From NCBI GenBank assembly GCA_023426145.1, contig JAFABG010000034.1, positions 62,001-126,000 of the forward strand: a stretch of 64,000 bases of DNA, in the 5' to 3' direction. The position numbers and the translations under genes were made by a program. Below the pieces are notes generated by a model. The model worked only from the letters and a program-made list of their open reading frames with translations, was not told the DNA's origin and ran no database searches. This DNA comes from Bacteroidota bacterium. Lineage in GTDB: Bacteria > Bacteroidota > Bacteroidia > Bacteroidales > Bacteroidaceae. Shown here piece after piece: positions 54,121-63,246 of the stretch (position 1 is the stretch's first letter; each line of letters begins with the position of its first letter).

Positions 54121-57100
54121 TTATTCTTCATTGTTCAGTAGAGTGCTTGGTGTCACATTGAAATGTTTGGTGAAGCATCTTGTAAAATATTTGGGATCAT
54201 TGAATCCTACCTCATAGGCTACTTCTGCTATATTCATATTCTTCGTTTCCCGATTCTTCAGAATTAATTCACGTGCGATGTTCAGTCTGTAATTTCGGAT
54301 GAACTGTCCGGCGGACTGACCGATTAAGTTTTGCAGTTTCTTGTTCAGTAGGCTTTTGCTTACTCCGGCAGCTTCACAGAAATCGCTGACTTCAAAATAT
54401 GAGTTCTTGTAGTTTTCTTTAATAACTTCCATCACTTGATTGAGAAACTTCTTATCACCGGATTCTTCTTCCATATTGAGTACTTCCACATTCATATCAA
54501 GCGTAAATTTACGTTGATAGCGCTTCCGGTTTTCCAAAATATTTTCAATTCTGGTCAATAATAGCGTTTCATCAAAAGGTTTCAGTAGATATTCGTCTAC
54601 TCCTATACGATAACTTTCCAGTCGGGCTTCTTGTGAAGTTTTGGCGGTCAGCATTAGGAAAGGAATATGCGAAATGGCAAATGTTTCCTTCACCTTTCGG
54701 GATAGCTTGATTCCGTCCATTACAGGCATCATCAAGTCACTGATAATAAAGTCTGTCGGATTACTGTTTAGTATATGCAATGCTTCTTCTCCATTAGCAG
54801 CTTCCAATACATGATATTGTTCGCGAAGAATAGACCGGATATATCCTCGCATATCAGCATTGTCCTCCACGACCAAGATATTTAAAGCCTCTTTTTCTTT
54901 CGGACAGCCAGCATCCTGGATAGGGATTGAGGACGCATTATTGTGATCAATAATGATTGTCTTATCGTCTTTCCCTTCTTCTCTTTGCATGGGGAGGAGG
55001 ATACGGAAGGAACATCCTGAATGACGGTTATTGAATGCCTTGATTTCTCCGCCGTGCATTTGTACAATTCGCTTGCAGAGGTATAAACCGATACCAGTGC
55101 CTGCTTGTCCATATACGGGATATTTTACTTGATTCTGCGACTGGTAGAAGCGATTGAAAATCCGGTTGAGATCTTCTACAGGAATGCCCGAGCCACTATC
55201 CTTGACGCAAATATACAAAGTCTCCTTTTCACCGTTTTTGGCAGAAAGAGCAGATATGTAGAGCGATACAGTCCCTCCGTTAGGCGTAAACTTGATGGCG
55301 TTACTCAACAGATTGGTGACCACCTTGCGCATTGCTTCCTCATCATACAAAATCTCTGGTGTTTTCATCCGATAATAGCGTTTGAGCACAATATTCCGTT
55401 CTTGGGCGAATACTTCAAACGGGGTGATGAGTGAATCGATGAATTTCAAAAAGTTTCCTCGAGTCTTCACGATCTCCAGCTTGCCAGACTCTACCTTTCG
55501 AAAATCCATCAACTGATTAACGAGTGACAATAAATATTTAGAATTACGTTCCACGAAGTTCAATTGCTCAATGACTTGTGGATTGTGGCTTAATTTTAAT
55601 GCACGTTCAATAGGGCCGATAATGAGAGTAATTGGGGTGCGGAATTCGTGTGTAATATTGGTAAAGAATGAAATCCTGTCAAGCGTCAATTCCTGCACCT
55701 TGCGCGACATGCGAACCAGTTGTGCCTTCTGTTTCGTGATTTTTTCATTCTGCTGAATCAATATCTTGTTTTGGCGAGACAACTCATCCGTTTGATTTTC
55801 TAAAAGATATTTCTGTTGTTCCAGTTCGTGAGTACGTTCTTCTACCGTGCGGTGTAGATATTCTTTTTGTCGTTTCAAATTACGGATGCGCCATTGATAG
55901 AATTGCCATACACTGACGGATAACAATAAGATGATTAATAGAATGAACCATATCGTTTTATAGAAATAAGGAACAATCGTAATTTTGAGTTCCGTTATGT
56001 TTTCTCCCTCGTTCTCACCGTCAGGAGTATATTTCACTTGTAGAGTATATGAACCGGGAGGTAAATTTGTATAACTGGCGAAACGCCGATTGCTCGGAAC
56101 CTGTACCCATTTATCGTCAAAACCGACTAGGCGATAATTGTATATGGCTGTATTATTTGACTCAAAATTGAGGGCAGCAAATTCAAGTGAAAAAGACTTT
56201 TCTTTTTCATGCAGTCTCAGTTCCGTCGTTATCGCAATATCTTCTGGCAGGTATTTGCTGCCAGGTAATATTTCTTCATTGCCTATCCTCAGACGGGTGA
56301 AACGTATTTTGGCCGCTGGAAGAGGAACCGTCGGACGATTGCTTTCGATTGCAACCAGTCCGCCTACACTGCCGAAATAAAGTAGGTCATGAGACGAACC
56401 GCACGAAGCATTCCAATAAAACTGTGTGTCGATCAGGCCATCTTGTACGGTATAGTTAACGAAACGATTCTCGCTCTGGTGATAGCAAGAGAGCTTATTG
56501 TTGGTACTGATCCATAAGTTACCGTTGTTATCTTCCAGTATTCCCCGAACACTGTTATTCGCTAGTCCTTGTTCTTTACTATAAGCAATAAACTGTTCCT
56601 TTCCCTGTGCATCTATTTTTCGTTTATAAATGCCGTATCCATTACTACCTAGCCATAACGACCCGTCCTTACCTTCATAAAAGCAGGTTATTTTCTCAAT
56701 CAGGCGAGAAGACGGATCGTCTAGTTTATAGTTGAGGTGCCTATATTGGAATTCTCCTTTTGAAGAACGAGAATGCAAATCAATGATATAAACTCCTTCC
56801 AGACAGCCCACCCAGAGTTTGCCCTCCTTATCGATGATAGAACCGATACAACCATGGATATTTTCAGCAGCTTTATCTGGTAGCGGAGCAGTTATTTCCT
56901 TTTTTATTGGATCATAGAAATAGAGTCCTTGATTGGCGCCTATCCATATACCTTTATTAATAGAATCATAATTTAATGCTCCGATAAAATCAATAGGAAA
57001 GCTTCCACTGATCTGAGAAGAAATCACCTTTATTGTTTGTCGGGGAGCTTTCAGATCAAGCAGATTGAGCCCCCCTCCCCATGTGCCTATCCATAAATGA

Positions 57101-58383
57101 TTGTCGGCATCTGCAGTCAGGGCACTGACTGAATTGTGGCTTAACCCTCCATGTTCACGTGTATAATGGGTGAATTTTTCGCTATTTCGTTCTTTTCGGT
57201 TCAGTCCGCCTTCCACAGTTCCTACCCATAAAGTTCCGTAGACATCTTCATAAATAGCATTGACTGGATTATAGGATAAACTTGAGGGAATTTCCTTGTC
57301 ATGCCGATAGCTTCGTATAGATAGTTGCCGTGGATTTAACAGATTGATACCTCCGGTCTCCGTACCGAACCAAATATGTTCTCCATCAGTCAATATGCAA
57401 TTTATAAAGTTACTGTTCAGCAGATTACTTCCGCCATTAGGGAGATCACAAGCTATACGCTCAAAATCATCCGTCATTGGGCGATAAATATTAATTCCAC
57501 GGAGTGTTGCGACGATTAACTGTTTATCGTTGGTGATAGCTAAACTTGTCAGATAATTTTGCGACAGAGAATAGGGGTTGTTGGCCTCATGCTCATATTG
57601 TTTGATCACATTGCCGCTTTTATTATAACGGAATAATCCGCGGTCACTAGAAATCCAAACTTCATTCTCTTTGCTGAGGAAATCCGAAATATAAGTTCCT
57701 GCTTCGAACTTCAGACAGTCGGCTATGGGGGTGGTTACCAGTTTGTTTTGCGGACTTAATGCCACTTTTTGTATTTCTCCATTCGTTCCCATCCATATTT
57801 TCCCATCTTCATCAATATCTTTCAGCGCAATATCCGGACCATTTAGAGGGATAGAACTGAGTGTGGATAGCATTTCCACTTCCCCTTTAGCATTAAATTC
57901 TATGCGGTGAAGAGCATTGTCGCAATACAGCCAGATGCAGCCTCGCGTATCTTTCATAACACGGGTAGCCGGTAGTTCCAATATTGGGGGAAGTATCCCT
58001 TTCGGGTCATGAGGGATAATTCGTTTTAAAGTAGATAAGTCAATAATATCCGTTCCTCCTTCGGAGACGATCCAAAGGCGTTGGAATGCGTCCTCACAGA
58101 CGTTGCGTATAAAGTTGCTTTTCAGTTTGCACTCATGATTATTAGAGGTGTAGTTTACAAACTCATAGCCGTCATAGCGAGAAAGTCCGCCTCCTGCAGT
58201 CGAAATCCACAAAAAACCCCGACTGTCTTTGTAAAGATCATCGATAAAATTATGTGGTAGCCCCTCACTCATGGTTACATACGTAATATTATAACGGTCG
58301 GAAAAAAGTTCCTGTGCTCGAACTTGTCCGGCTAGAGAATAAATACTATAGGTTATAAGGTATATGAGTAAGTGCTTTTTCAT
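54121..58383 (-). CDS. Hybrid two-component system regulator (HTCS)
   Basis: This 1,420-residue inner-membrane protein contains all parts of a two-component system. It has a signal peptide, a periplasmic sensor of two seven-bladed propeller halves built from repeats of the type LPHNFIDDLYKDSRGFLWI (to about residue 710), a Y_Y_Y domain, one membrane helix at about 803-825, a histidine kinase with phospho-His H912 in THEFRTPITL and ATP motifs (NLLSNAIKFTPNGG, GTGIGLYL), a receiver with phospho-Asp D1216 in ISDLMMPVMDG, and a C-terminal AraC-type HTH. It matches BT0366, which senses arabino-oligosaccharides. ATG 58383 lies 22 bases after a -7 box. Confidence 0.94.
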   Translation of the reverse strand: MKKHLLIYLITYSIYSLAGQVRAQELFSDRYNITYVTMSEGLPHNFIDDLYKDSRGFLWISTAGGGLSRYDGYEFVNYTSNNHECKLKSNFIRNVCEDAFQRLWIVSEGGTDIIDLSTLKRIIPHDPKGILPPILELPATRVMKDTRGCIWLYCDNALHRIEFNAKGEVEMLSTLSSIPLNGPDIALKDIDEDGKIWMGTNGEIQKVALSPQNKLVTTPIADCLKFEAGTYISDFLSKENEVWISSDRGLFRYNKSGNVIKQYEHEANNPYSLSQNYLTSLAITNDKQLIVATLRGINIYRPMTDDFERIACDLPNGGSNLLNSNFINCILTDGEHIWFGTETGGINLLNPRQLSIRSYRHDKEIPSSLSYNPVNAIYEDVYGTLWVGTVEGGLNRKERNSEKFTHYTREHGGLSHNSVSALTADADNHLWIGTWGGGLNLLDLKAPRQTIKVISSQISGSFPIDFIGALNYDSINKGIWIGANQGLYFYDPIKKEITAPLPDKAAENIHGCIGSIIDKEGKLWVGCLEGVYIIDLHSRSSKGEFQYRHLNYKLDDPSSRLIEKITCFYEGKDGSLWLGSNGYGIYKRKIDAQGKEQFIAYSKEQGLANNSVRGILEDNNGNLWISTNNKLSCYHQSENRFVNYTVQDGLIDTQFYWNASCGSSHDLLYFGSVGGLVAIESNRPTVPLPAAKIRFTRLRIGNEEILPGSKYLPEDIAITTELRLHEKEKSFSLEFAALNFESNNTAIYNYRLVGFDDKWVQVPSNRRFASYTNLPPGSYTLQVKYTPDGENEGENITELKITIVPYFYKTIWFILLIILLLSVSVWQFYQWRIRNLKRQKEYLHRTVEERTHELEQQKYLLENQTDELSRQNKILIQQNEKITKQKAQLVRMSRKVQELTLDRISFFTNITHEFRTPITLIIGPIERALKLSHNPQVIEQLNFVERNSKYLLSLVNQLMDFRKVESGKLEIVKTRGNFLKFIDSLITPFEVFAQERNIVLKRYYRMKTPEILYDEEAMRKVVTNLLSNAIKFTPNGGTVSLYISALSAKNGEKETLYICVKDSGSGIPVEDLNRIFNRFYQSQNQVKYPVYGQAGTGIGLYLCKRIVQMHGGEIKAFNNRHSGCSFRILLPMQREEGKDDKTIIIDHNNASSIPIQDAGCPKEKEALNILVVEDNADMRGYIRSILREQYHVLEAANGEEALHILNSNPTDFIISDLMMPVMDGIKLSRKVKETFAISHIPFLMLTAKTSQEARLESYRIGVDEYLLKPFDETLLLTRIENILENRKRYQRKFTLDMNVEVLNMEEESGDKKFLNQVMEVIKENYKNSYFEVSDFCEAAGVSKSLLNKKLQNLIGQSAGQFIRNYRLNIARELILKNRETKNMNIAEVAYEVGFNDPKYFTRCFTKHFNVTPSTLLNNEE

Positions 58384-58404
58384 AAATGCATGTATTAGTA
58401 TGGG

Positions 58405-58412
58405 CAAAGTTA
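58405..58412 (-). promoter_or_regulatory. -7 box of the HTCS gene
   Basis: The minus strand reads TAACTTTG, matching TAnnTTTG, 22 bases before ATG 58383. It excludes the in-frame extension to 58431. It is separate from the divergent promoter's operator (58471-58499). Confidence 0.55.
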
Positions 58413-58470
58413 GAAGAATCTCTTTAATCACGAAAAAGGGAAAGACCTTCTTTTCTGTATATTATCAGAT

Positions 58471-58499
58471 TGTCCACCAATCGTGTTCGTATGTCCACC
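58471..58499 (+). promoter_or_regulatory. Candidate HTCS operator, rightward operon
   Basis: TGTCCACC at 58471-58478 and again at 58492-58499: identical direct repeats 21 bp apart. They end 21 bases before the TATTTTTG box, almost the same distance as in the leftward operon (20 bases). Confidence 0.75.
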
Positions 58500-58520
58500 T
58501 TCAATAGGGGAAACAGGGCT

Positions 58521-58528
58521 TATTTTTG
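58521..58528 (+). promoter_or_regulatory. -7 box of the rightward arabinan operon
   Basis: TATTTTTG, followed by TAAT, lies 32 bases before ATG 58561. The -33 TTTG is missing and the proximal TGTCCACC repeat lies close to where it would be, which suggests activator-dependent expression. Confidence 0.7.
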
Positions 58529-58560
58529 TAATATAATTGATGAACGAATACACTCAAGTT

Positions 58561-60081
58561 ATGAAAAAATCGTTTTTGCCCCTTCTTATACTGGCAGGTA
58601 GCTTCTTGGCAAGTTGCACTTCTATTGTGTTCACTCCGTCCCCTTCTGTTAATCCTTGGGATGATAATTATTTATCCGTAGCAAAAATGGAAGACTACCG
58701 GCAATGGGGAGCATACAATGTACACGATCCGTCGTGCCGGAAGCTGGGCGACTATTACTATATGTATTCTACAGACGCAATTTTCGGTGAAAACCGGAAA
58801 GAGGCGAGAGAGAAAGGCGTGCCGTTGGGATTTATTCAAATGCGTCGTTCCAAAGACTTGGTACACTGGGAATTTTTGGGATGGGCATTTCCCGAAATAC
58901 CGGAAGAAGCCGTTCAATGGGTACAGTCTCATGCGAGAGGGCAGGGAACAACCAATATCTGGGCACCGTATATCATTCCCTATAAAGACAGCTATCGCCT
59001 TTACTATTGCGTATCCGCATTCGGACGCAAAACATCTTATATTGGTCTTGCTGAATCAGCTTCTCCCGAAGGGCCGTGGACACAGAAAGGCTGTGTTGTT
59101 AAAACAGATAACCTAACCGCTATGAATGCCATAGATCCGAGTGTTATAGCTGACGAAAACACCGGTAAATGGTGGATGCACTATGGCTCCTTCTTTGGTG
59201 GCCTGTATTGTGTGGAACTCAATCCTGAAACTGGCTTGGTTTTGCACGAAGGCGATTTGGGGCATCTAGTTGCTCGTCGGGCTAATTATCGAAAAGACAA
59301 TCTTGAAGCTCCCGAAATTATCTACTATCCTGAGCAAAAACAATATTATCTTTTTACGTCCTACGATCCACTGATGACCACCTATAACGTTCGCGTTAGT
59401 CGTTCAGACAAAGCCGAAGGTCCCTTCACCGATTATTTCGGTAAGGCCGTGCAAGACACTACCAATAACTTCCCGATACTGACAGCTCCCTACCGTTTTC
59501 AGCATCATCCCGGATGGGCAGGTACGGCTCATTGCGGCGTATTTAGTGATGGAAAAGGGCAATATTTCATGGCACATCAAGGACGACTATCGCCACAGAA
59601 TCATTTGATGGTACTGCATATACGTCAATTATTCTTCACTCCAGACGGTTGGCCGGTTGCTTCACCCGAACGATATGCCGGCACGACGCCTCGTTCGTTT
59701 TCAAAAGCCGATTTAGCTGGAGAATGGGAGATTGTACGCGTGAGAGAACCGAAGCATGAGCGGCAGTTAGAAGCCGGTCAAATCCTTTGGGGAGAAGGCG
59801 AACTGAAAGAAGAAGAGTCAAATTTATCCACTCGTTTCACCCTGCGTTCCGATGGCAGTATAGCAGGACAGACGTATGACGAAGCATGGAAAATTGTTCA
59901 AATGAATGGAAAATGGTCCTTTTTGAAGGATAAGCAACTATTAATGCTCCATTTGGACGATGAAAAGTTAGATAATCTGATTATCTTTGCGGGACATGAT
60001 TGGGAGAATGAAACCGAAACCATTCTCTTTACCGGCCTTGATAGCCGAGGACGTTCTGTCTGGGGGAAAAGAATAAAATAA
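58561..60081 (+). CDS. GH43 lipoprotein, probable endo-arabinanase
   Basis: This protein of 506 residues has a lipoprotein signal (MKKSFLPLLILAGSFLASC), a GH43 propeller and a C-terminal beta domain. The catalytic acids are Asp in YNVHDPSCRK, Asp in NAIDPSVI and Glu in LEAPEIIYYPEQ. It parallels BT0367 of the B. thetaiotaomicron locus, described as an arabinanase. The frame is open from 58537, but that TTG lies at the expected transcript start, so 58561 is chosen. The GH51 gene begins 24 bases after its stop. Confidence 0.87.
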   Translation: MKKSFLPLLILAGSFLASCTSIVFTPSPSVNPWDDNYLSVAKMEDYRQWGAYNVHDPSCRKLGDYYYMYSTDAIFGENRKEAREKGVPLGFIQMRRSKDLVHWEFLGWAFPEIPEEAVQWVQSHARGQGTTNIWAPYIIPYKDSYRLYYCVSAFGRKTSYIGLAESASPEGPWTQKGCVVKTDNLTAMNAIDPSVIADENTGKWWMHYGSFFGGLYCVELNPETGLVLHEGDLGHLVARRANYRKDNLEAPEIIYYPEQKQYYLFTSYDPLMTTYNVRVSRSDKAEGPFTDYFGKAVQDTTNNFPILTAPYRFQHHPGWAGTAHCGVFSDGKGQYFMAHQGRLSPQNHLMVLHIRQLFFTPDGWPVASPERYAGTTPRSFSKADLAGEWEIVRVREPKHERQLEAGQILWGEGELKEEESNLSTRFTLRSDGSIAGQTYDEAWKIVQMNGKWSFLKDKQLLMLHLDDEKLDNLIIFAGHDWENETETILFTGLDSRGRSVWGKRIK

Positions 60082-60105
60082 CCATATATAATTTATTGAA
60101 AAACC

Positions 60106-62088
60106 ATGAGAAGATACACAGAATTATTGGCTACTTTGGCCTTAACCACCGGTATGGCACTCCATGCACAAACGAATGAGTTGGTGGTGCAGACGAAGAA
60201 GCTAGGTGCCGAGATCCAACCGACCATGTATGGTCTCTTTTTTGAAGATATCAATTACGCTGCCGATGGCGGGCTCTACGCAGAGCTTGTAAAAAACCGT
60301 TCGTTTGAATTCCCACAACACCTGATGGGGTGGAAAACGTATGGAAAAGTCACCGTGGAGGATGATGGTCCTTTTGAACGGAATCCACACTATGTACGTC
60401 TTTCGAACCCTGGACATCCCGAAAAGCATACCGGATTAGACAATGAAGGCTTTTTTGGTGTAGGCGTGAAAAAAGGTGAGGAATATCGTTTTTCTGTATG
60501 GGCGCGCTTGCCTCAAGGTGGCAGTGCTGGAAAAATACGCATCGAGCTAGTCGACATGAAATCCATGGCTGAGAGTCAGGCGTTCGCCACACAGACGCTC
60601 ACCATCGACTCCAAAGAATGGAAAAAATACCAAGTGATTTTGAAGCCTGAGGCTACAAACCCTAAATCCACCCTTCGCATCTTCCTAGCATCCGAAGGAC
60701 CAATTGATTTAGAGCACATCTCTCTTTTCCCCGTTGACACTTGGAAGGGGCATGAGAACGGGCTTCGTAAAGATTTAGCACAGGCCTTGGCCGACATCCA
60801 TCCGGGTGTCTTCCGATTCCCTGGTGGCTGCATCGTCGAAGGAACCGATTTGAATACCCGCTATAATTGGAAGAATTCCGTTGGACCGGTAGAGAACCGT
60901 CCACTGAATGAGAACCGCTGGCAATACACTTTCCCTCATCGTTTCTTCCCCGACTATTATCAGAGCTACGGACTCGGATTCTATGAATTCTTCCTCTTGT
61001 CTGAAGAAATGGGAGCAGCTCCGCTGCCTATTTTGAGTTGTGGATTGGCTTGCCAGTTCCAAAACGACGATGAAAAAGCACACGTTCCGGTTGCCGAATT
61101 AGGCAGTTACATTCAAGATGCACTCGATCTGATTGAGTTTGCCAATGGAGAAGTAACAACCACTTGGGGAAAAGTTCGTGCCGACATGGGACACCCTGCG
61201 CCGTTCCACCTGAAGTTTTTGGGCATCGGTAATGAGCAGTGGGGCAAAGAATACCCCGAGCGTCTTGCACCCTTCATAGATGCCATTCGCAAGGCGCATC
61301 CCGAAATCAAGATTGTGGGCAGTTCCGGTCCGAATTCCGAAGGCAAAGAGTTTGATTATCTCTGGCCGGAAATGAAACGGTTGAAAGCCGATTTAGTCGA
61401 CGAGCATTTCTATCGTCCGGAGAGTTGGTTCCTTCGTCAAGGCGCACGCTATGATCATTACGATCGGAAAGGACCGAAGGTTTTTGCAGGAGAATATGCT
61501 TGCCACGGTAAAGGAAAGAAATGGAATCACTTCCACGCCTCTCTGCTCGAAGCAGCCTTCATGACAGGGTTAGAACGCAACGCCGACATTGTACACATGG
61601 CTACTTATGCCCCTCTTTTCGCACACGTGGAAGGTTGGCAGTGGCGTCCGGATATGATTTGGTTCGACAATCTGCATTCCGTGCGTACAGCAAGCTACTA
61701 TGTACAACAGCTTTATGCTCAAAATAAAGGTACTAATGTGCTTTCGCTCACGATGGGTAAACAACCCGTTACTGGAGCCGACGGGCAGAACGGGCTTTTT
61801 GCCAGTGCAGTCTATGATAGTCCCACCAACGAGGTTATTGTGAAAGTGGCCAACACTTCCGATCAGGTTCAGCCGCTTTCGTTGACCTTCGACGGGTTGA
61901 AGAAGAAAGAAGTGCTCACCGACGGTCGTTGCATCAAGCTTCGTTCGCTCGATCTCGATAAAGACAATACGCTTGAAGAACCCACTGCGATCACTCCTCA
62001 AGAGACTCCGGTGGCTATAGACGGCCATATATTCACCACTACACTCGAGCCTAACACGTTTGCAGTGTACAAATTCATCAAGAAATAA
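60106..62088 (+). CDS. Alpha-L-arabinofuranosidase, GH51 with N-terminal binding domain
   Basis: This 660-residue protein has a signal peptide (ending LHAQ), an N-terminal segment (GLFFEDINYAADGGLYAELV), a carbohydrate-binding-like beta domain at about residues 75-200, the GH51 barrel, and a C-terminal beta domain. The acid/base is E377 in GIGNEQWG and the nucleophile is E463 in FAGEYACHG. It removes arabinofuranosyl units, probably side chains, in the periplasm. It corresponds in position to BT0368. The stop overlaps the start of the next gene (TAATG). Confidence 0.92.
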   Translation: MRRYTELLATLALTTGMALHAQTNELVVQTKKLGAEIQPTMYGLFFEDINYAADGGLYAELVKNRSFEFPQHLMGWKTYGKVTVEDDGPFERNPHYVRLSNPGHPEKHTGLDNEGFFGVGVKKGEEYRFSVWARLPQGGSAGKIRIELVDMKSMAESQAFATQTLTIDSKEWKKYQVILKPEATNPKSTLRIFLASEGPIDLEHISLFPVDTWKGHENGLRKDLAQALADIHPGVFRFPGGCIVEGTDLNTRYNWKNSVGPVENRPLNENRWQYTFPHRFFPDYYQSYGLGFYEFFLLSEEMGAAPLPILSCGLACQFQNDDEKAHVPVAELGSYIQDALDLIEFANGEVTTTWGKVRADMGHPAPFHLKFLGIGNEQWGKEYPERLAPFIDAIRKAHPEIKIVGSSGPNSEGKEFDYLWPEMKRLKADLVDEHFYRPESWFLRQGARYDHYDRKGPKVFAGEYACHGKGKKWNHFHASLLEAAFMTGLERNADIVHMATYAPLFAHVEGWQWRPDMIWFDNLHSVRTASYYVQQLYAQNKGTNVLSLTMGKQPVTGADGQNGLFASAVYDSPTNEVIVKVANTSDQVQPLSLTFDGLKKKEVLTDGRCIKLRSLDLDKDNTLEEPTAITPQETPVAIDGHIFTTTLEPNTFAVYKFIKK

Positions 62089-63053
62089 TGCATAGCATCA
62101 GATTCGTTATTCTCTCATTCGCGTTGGCAGCCTTCAGTGGGCTGTCCGCGCAGAATGATACCACATTTGTGGCCAAAGGAAATCCCTTAGTGAGTTATAA
62201 ATATACAGCCGATCCGGCAGCTATGGTGCATGATGGAAAGATGTACATCTATGCTGGTCATGATGAATGTCCACCGGGTCAGGAACGGTATGTGATGAAT
62301 GAATGGTGTGTCTTTTCTTCGCCCGACATGAAGACTTGGACCGAACATGCTGTACCTTTGCGGGCTAGAGACTTCAGTTGGGGCAAAGGGCAAGCCTGGG
62401 CTAGTCAGGTTATTGAGCGCGATGGAAAGTTCTATTGGTATGTCACCGTGGAGCATGGCACCATTCATGGGAAAGCCATAGGTGTAGCGGTATCCGATTC
62501 GCCTACAGGTCCTTTCGTTGATGCTCGTGGTTCGGCACTCATCACTAACGATATGACTACCGAATTCACTAAGATCAGTTGGGAAGATATAGATCCGACT
62601 GTTTTCATTGACGATGACGGACAAGCCTATCTCTATTGGGGAAATACGCAGTGTTACTACGCCAAGTTGAAGAAGAACATGATTGAGCTTGATGGTCCCA
62701 TTGTTCCGGTACACTTGCCTCGCTACACCGAAGCACCGTGGATTCATAAGCGTGGTGATTGGTATTACCTCTCGTATGCTTCTGAGTTCCCTGAAAAGAT
62801 TGCCTATGCGATGAGTCGTAGCATTACGGGGCCTTGGGAATATAAAGGCATCTTAAATGAGATAGCCGGCAATTCAAACACCAACCATCAGGCCATTCTT
62901 GAGTTCAAGGGCCAGTGGTATTTTGTTTATCATAACGGGTCGATCAATACCGGAGGGGGGAGCTTCCGTCGTTCTGTATGTATTGATCGCCTATACTATA
63001 ACCCAGACGGTACGATGAAACGGGTGCAGATGACCACTGAAGGCGTACAATAA
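62088..63053 (+). CDS. GH43 exo-acting arabinofuranosidase-like enzyme
   Basis: This 321-residue single-domain GH43 has a signal peptide (about residues 1-22, ending SAQ) and catalytic Asp in KYTADPAAMVHDG, Asp in WEDIDPTVFIDDDG and Glu in RYTEAPWIHKRG. No C-terminal accessory domain is present, which fits exo-acting arabinofuranosidases. It would release arabinose from oligosaccharides in the periplasm. It is translationally coupled to the GH51 gene by a one-base overlap and corresponds in position to BT0369. Confidence 0.87.
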   Translation: MHSIRFVILSFALAAFSGLSAQNDTTFVAKGNPLVSYKYTADPAAMVHDGKMYIYAGHDECPPGQERYVMNEWCVFSSPDMKTWTEHAVPLRARDFSWGKGQAWASQVIERDGKFYWYVTVEHGTIHGKAIGVAVSDSPTGPFVDARGSALITNDMTTEFTKISWEDIDPTVFIDDDGQAYLYWGNTQCYYAKLKKNMIELDGPIVPVHLPRYTEAPWIHKRGDWYYLSYASEFPEKIAYAMSRSITGPWEYKGILNEIAGNSNTNHQAILEFKGQWYFVYHNGSINTGGGSFRRSVCIDRLYYNPDGTMKRVQMTTEGVQ

Positions 63054-63150
63054 GTTAGGGAAAGGAAATTCATCACAACATAAAATATAAACAAAAGAAA
63101 TTACTGGGTGGGGATTTTTTAGATAATTGGGTTTTTGTTAGTGTTGGAAA

Positions 63151-63178
63151 TAGGATGTGTCATTTTTGTCACATCCTA
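63151..63178 (+). terminator. Hairpin after the rightward arabinan operon
   Basis: TAGGATGTG (63151-63159) pairs with CACATCCTA (63170-63178). No T-run follows on the plus strand, so termination strength is unclear. Confidence 0.5.
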
Positions 63179-63188
63179 TAAAAAAAAA

Positions 63189-63219
63189 GAGGGAATGTCG
63201 ATACTTTCGACGTTCCCTC
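63189..63219 (-). terminator. Terminator of galK
   Basis: GAGGGAATGTCGA (63189-63201) pairs with TCGACGTTCCCTC (63207-63219), with one mismatch in the stem. On the minus strand it is followed by a run of T, 28 bases after the galK stop. Confidence 0.85.
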
Positions 63220-63246
63220 TTCAATTTATTTCTTAAGCTGTGTTGC

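Noticed and set aside
62187..62747. 186-codon open frame on the minus strand
   Set aside because: It is antisense to a GH43 gene with intact catalytic residues and lacks protein-like features.
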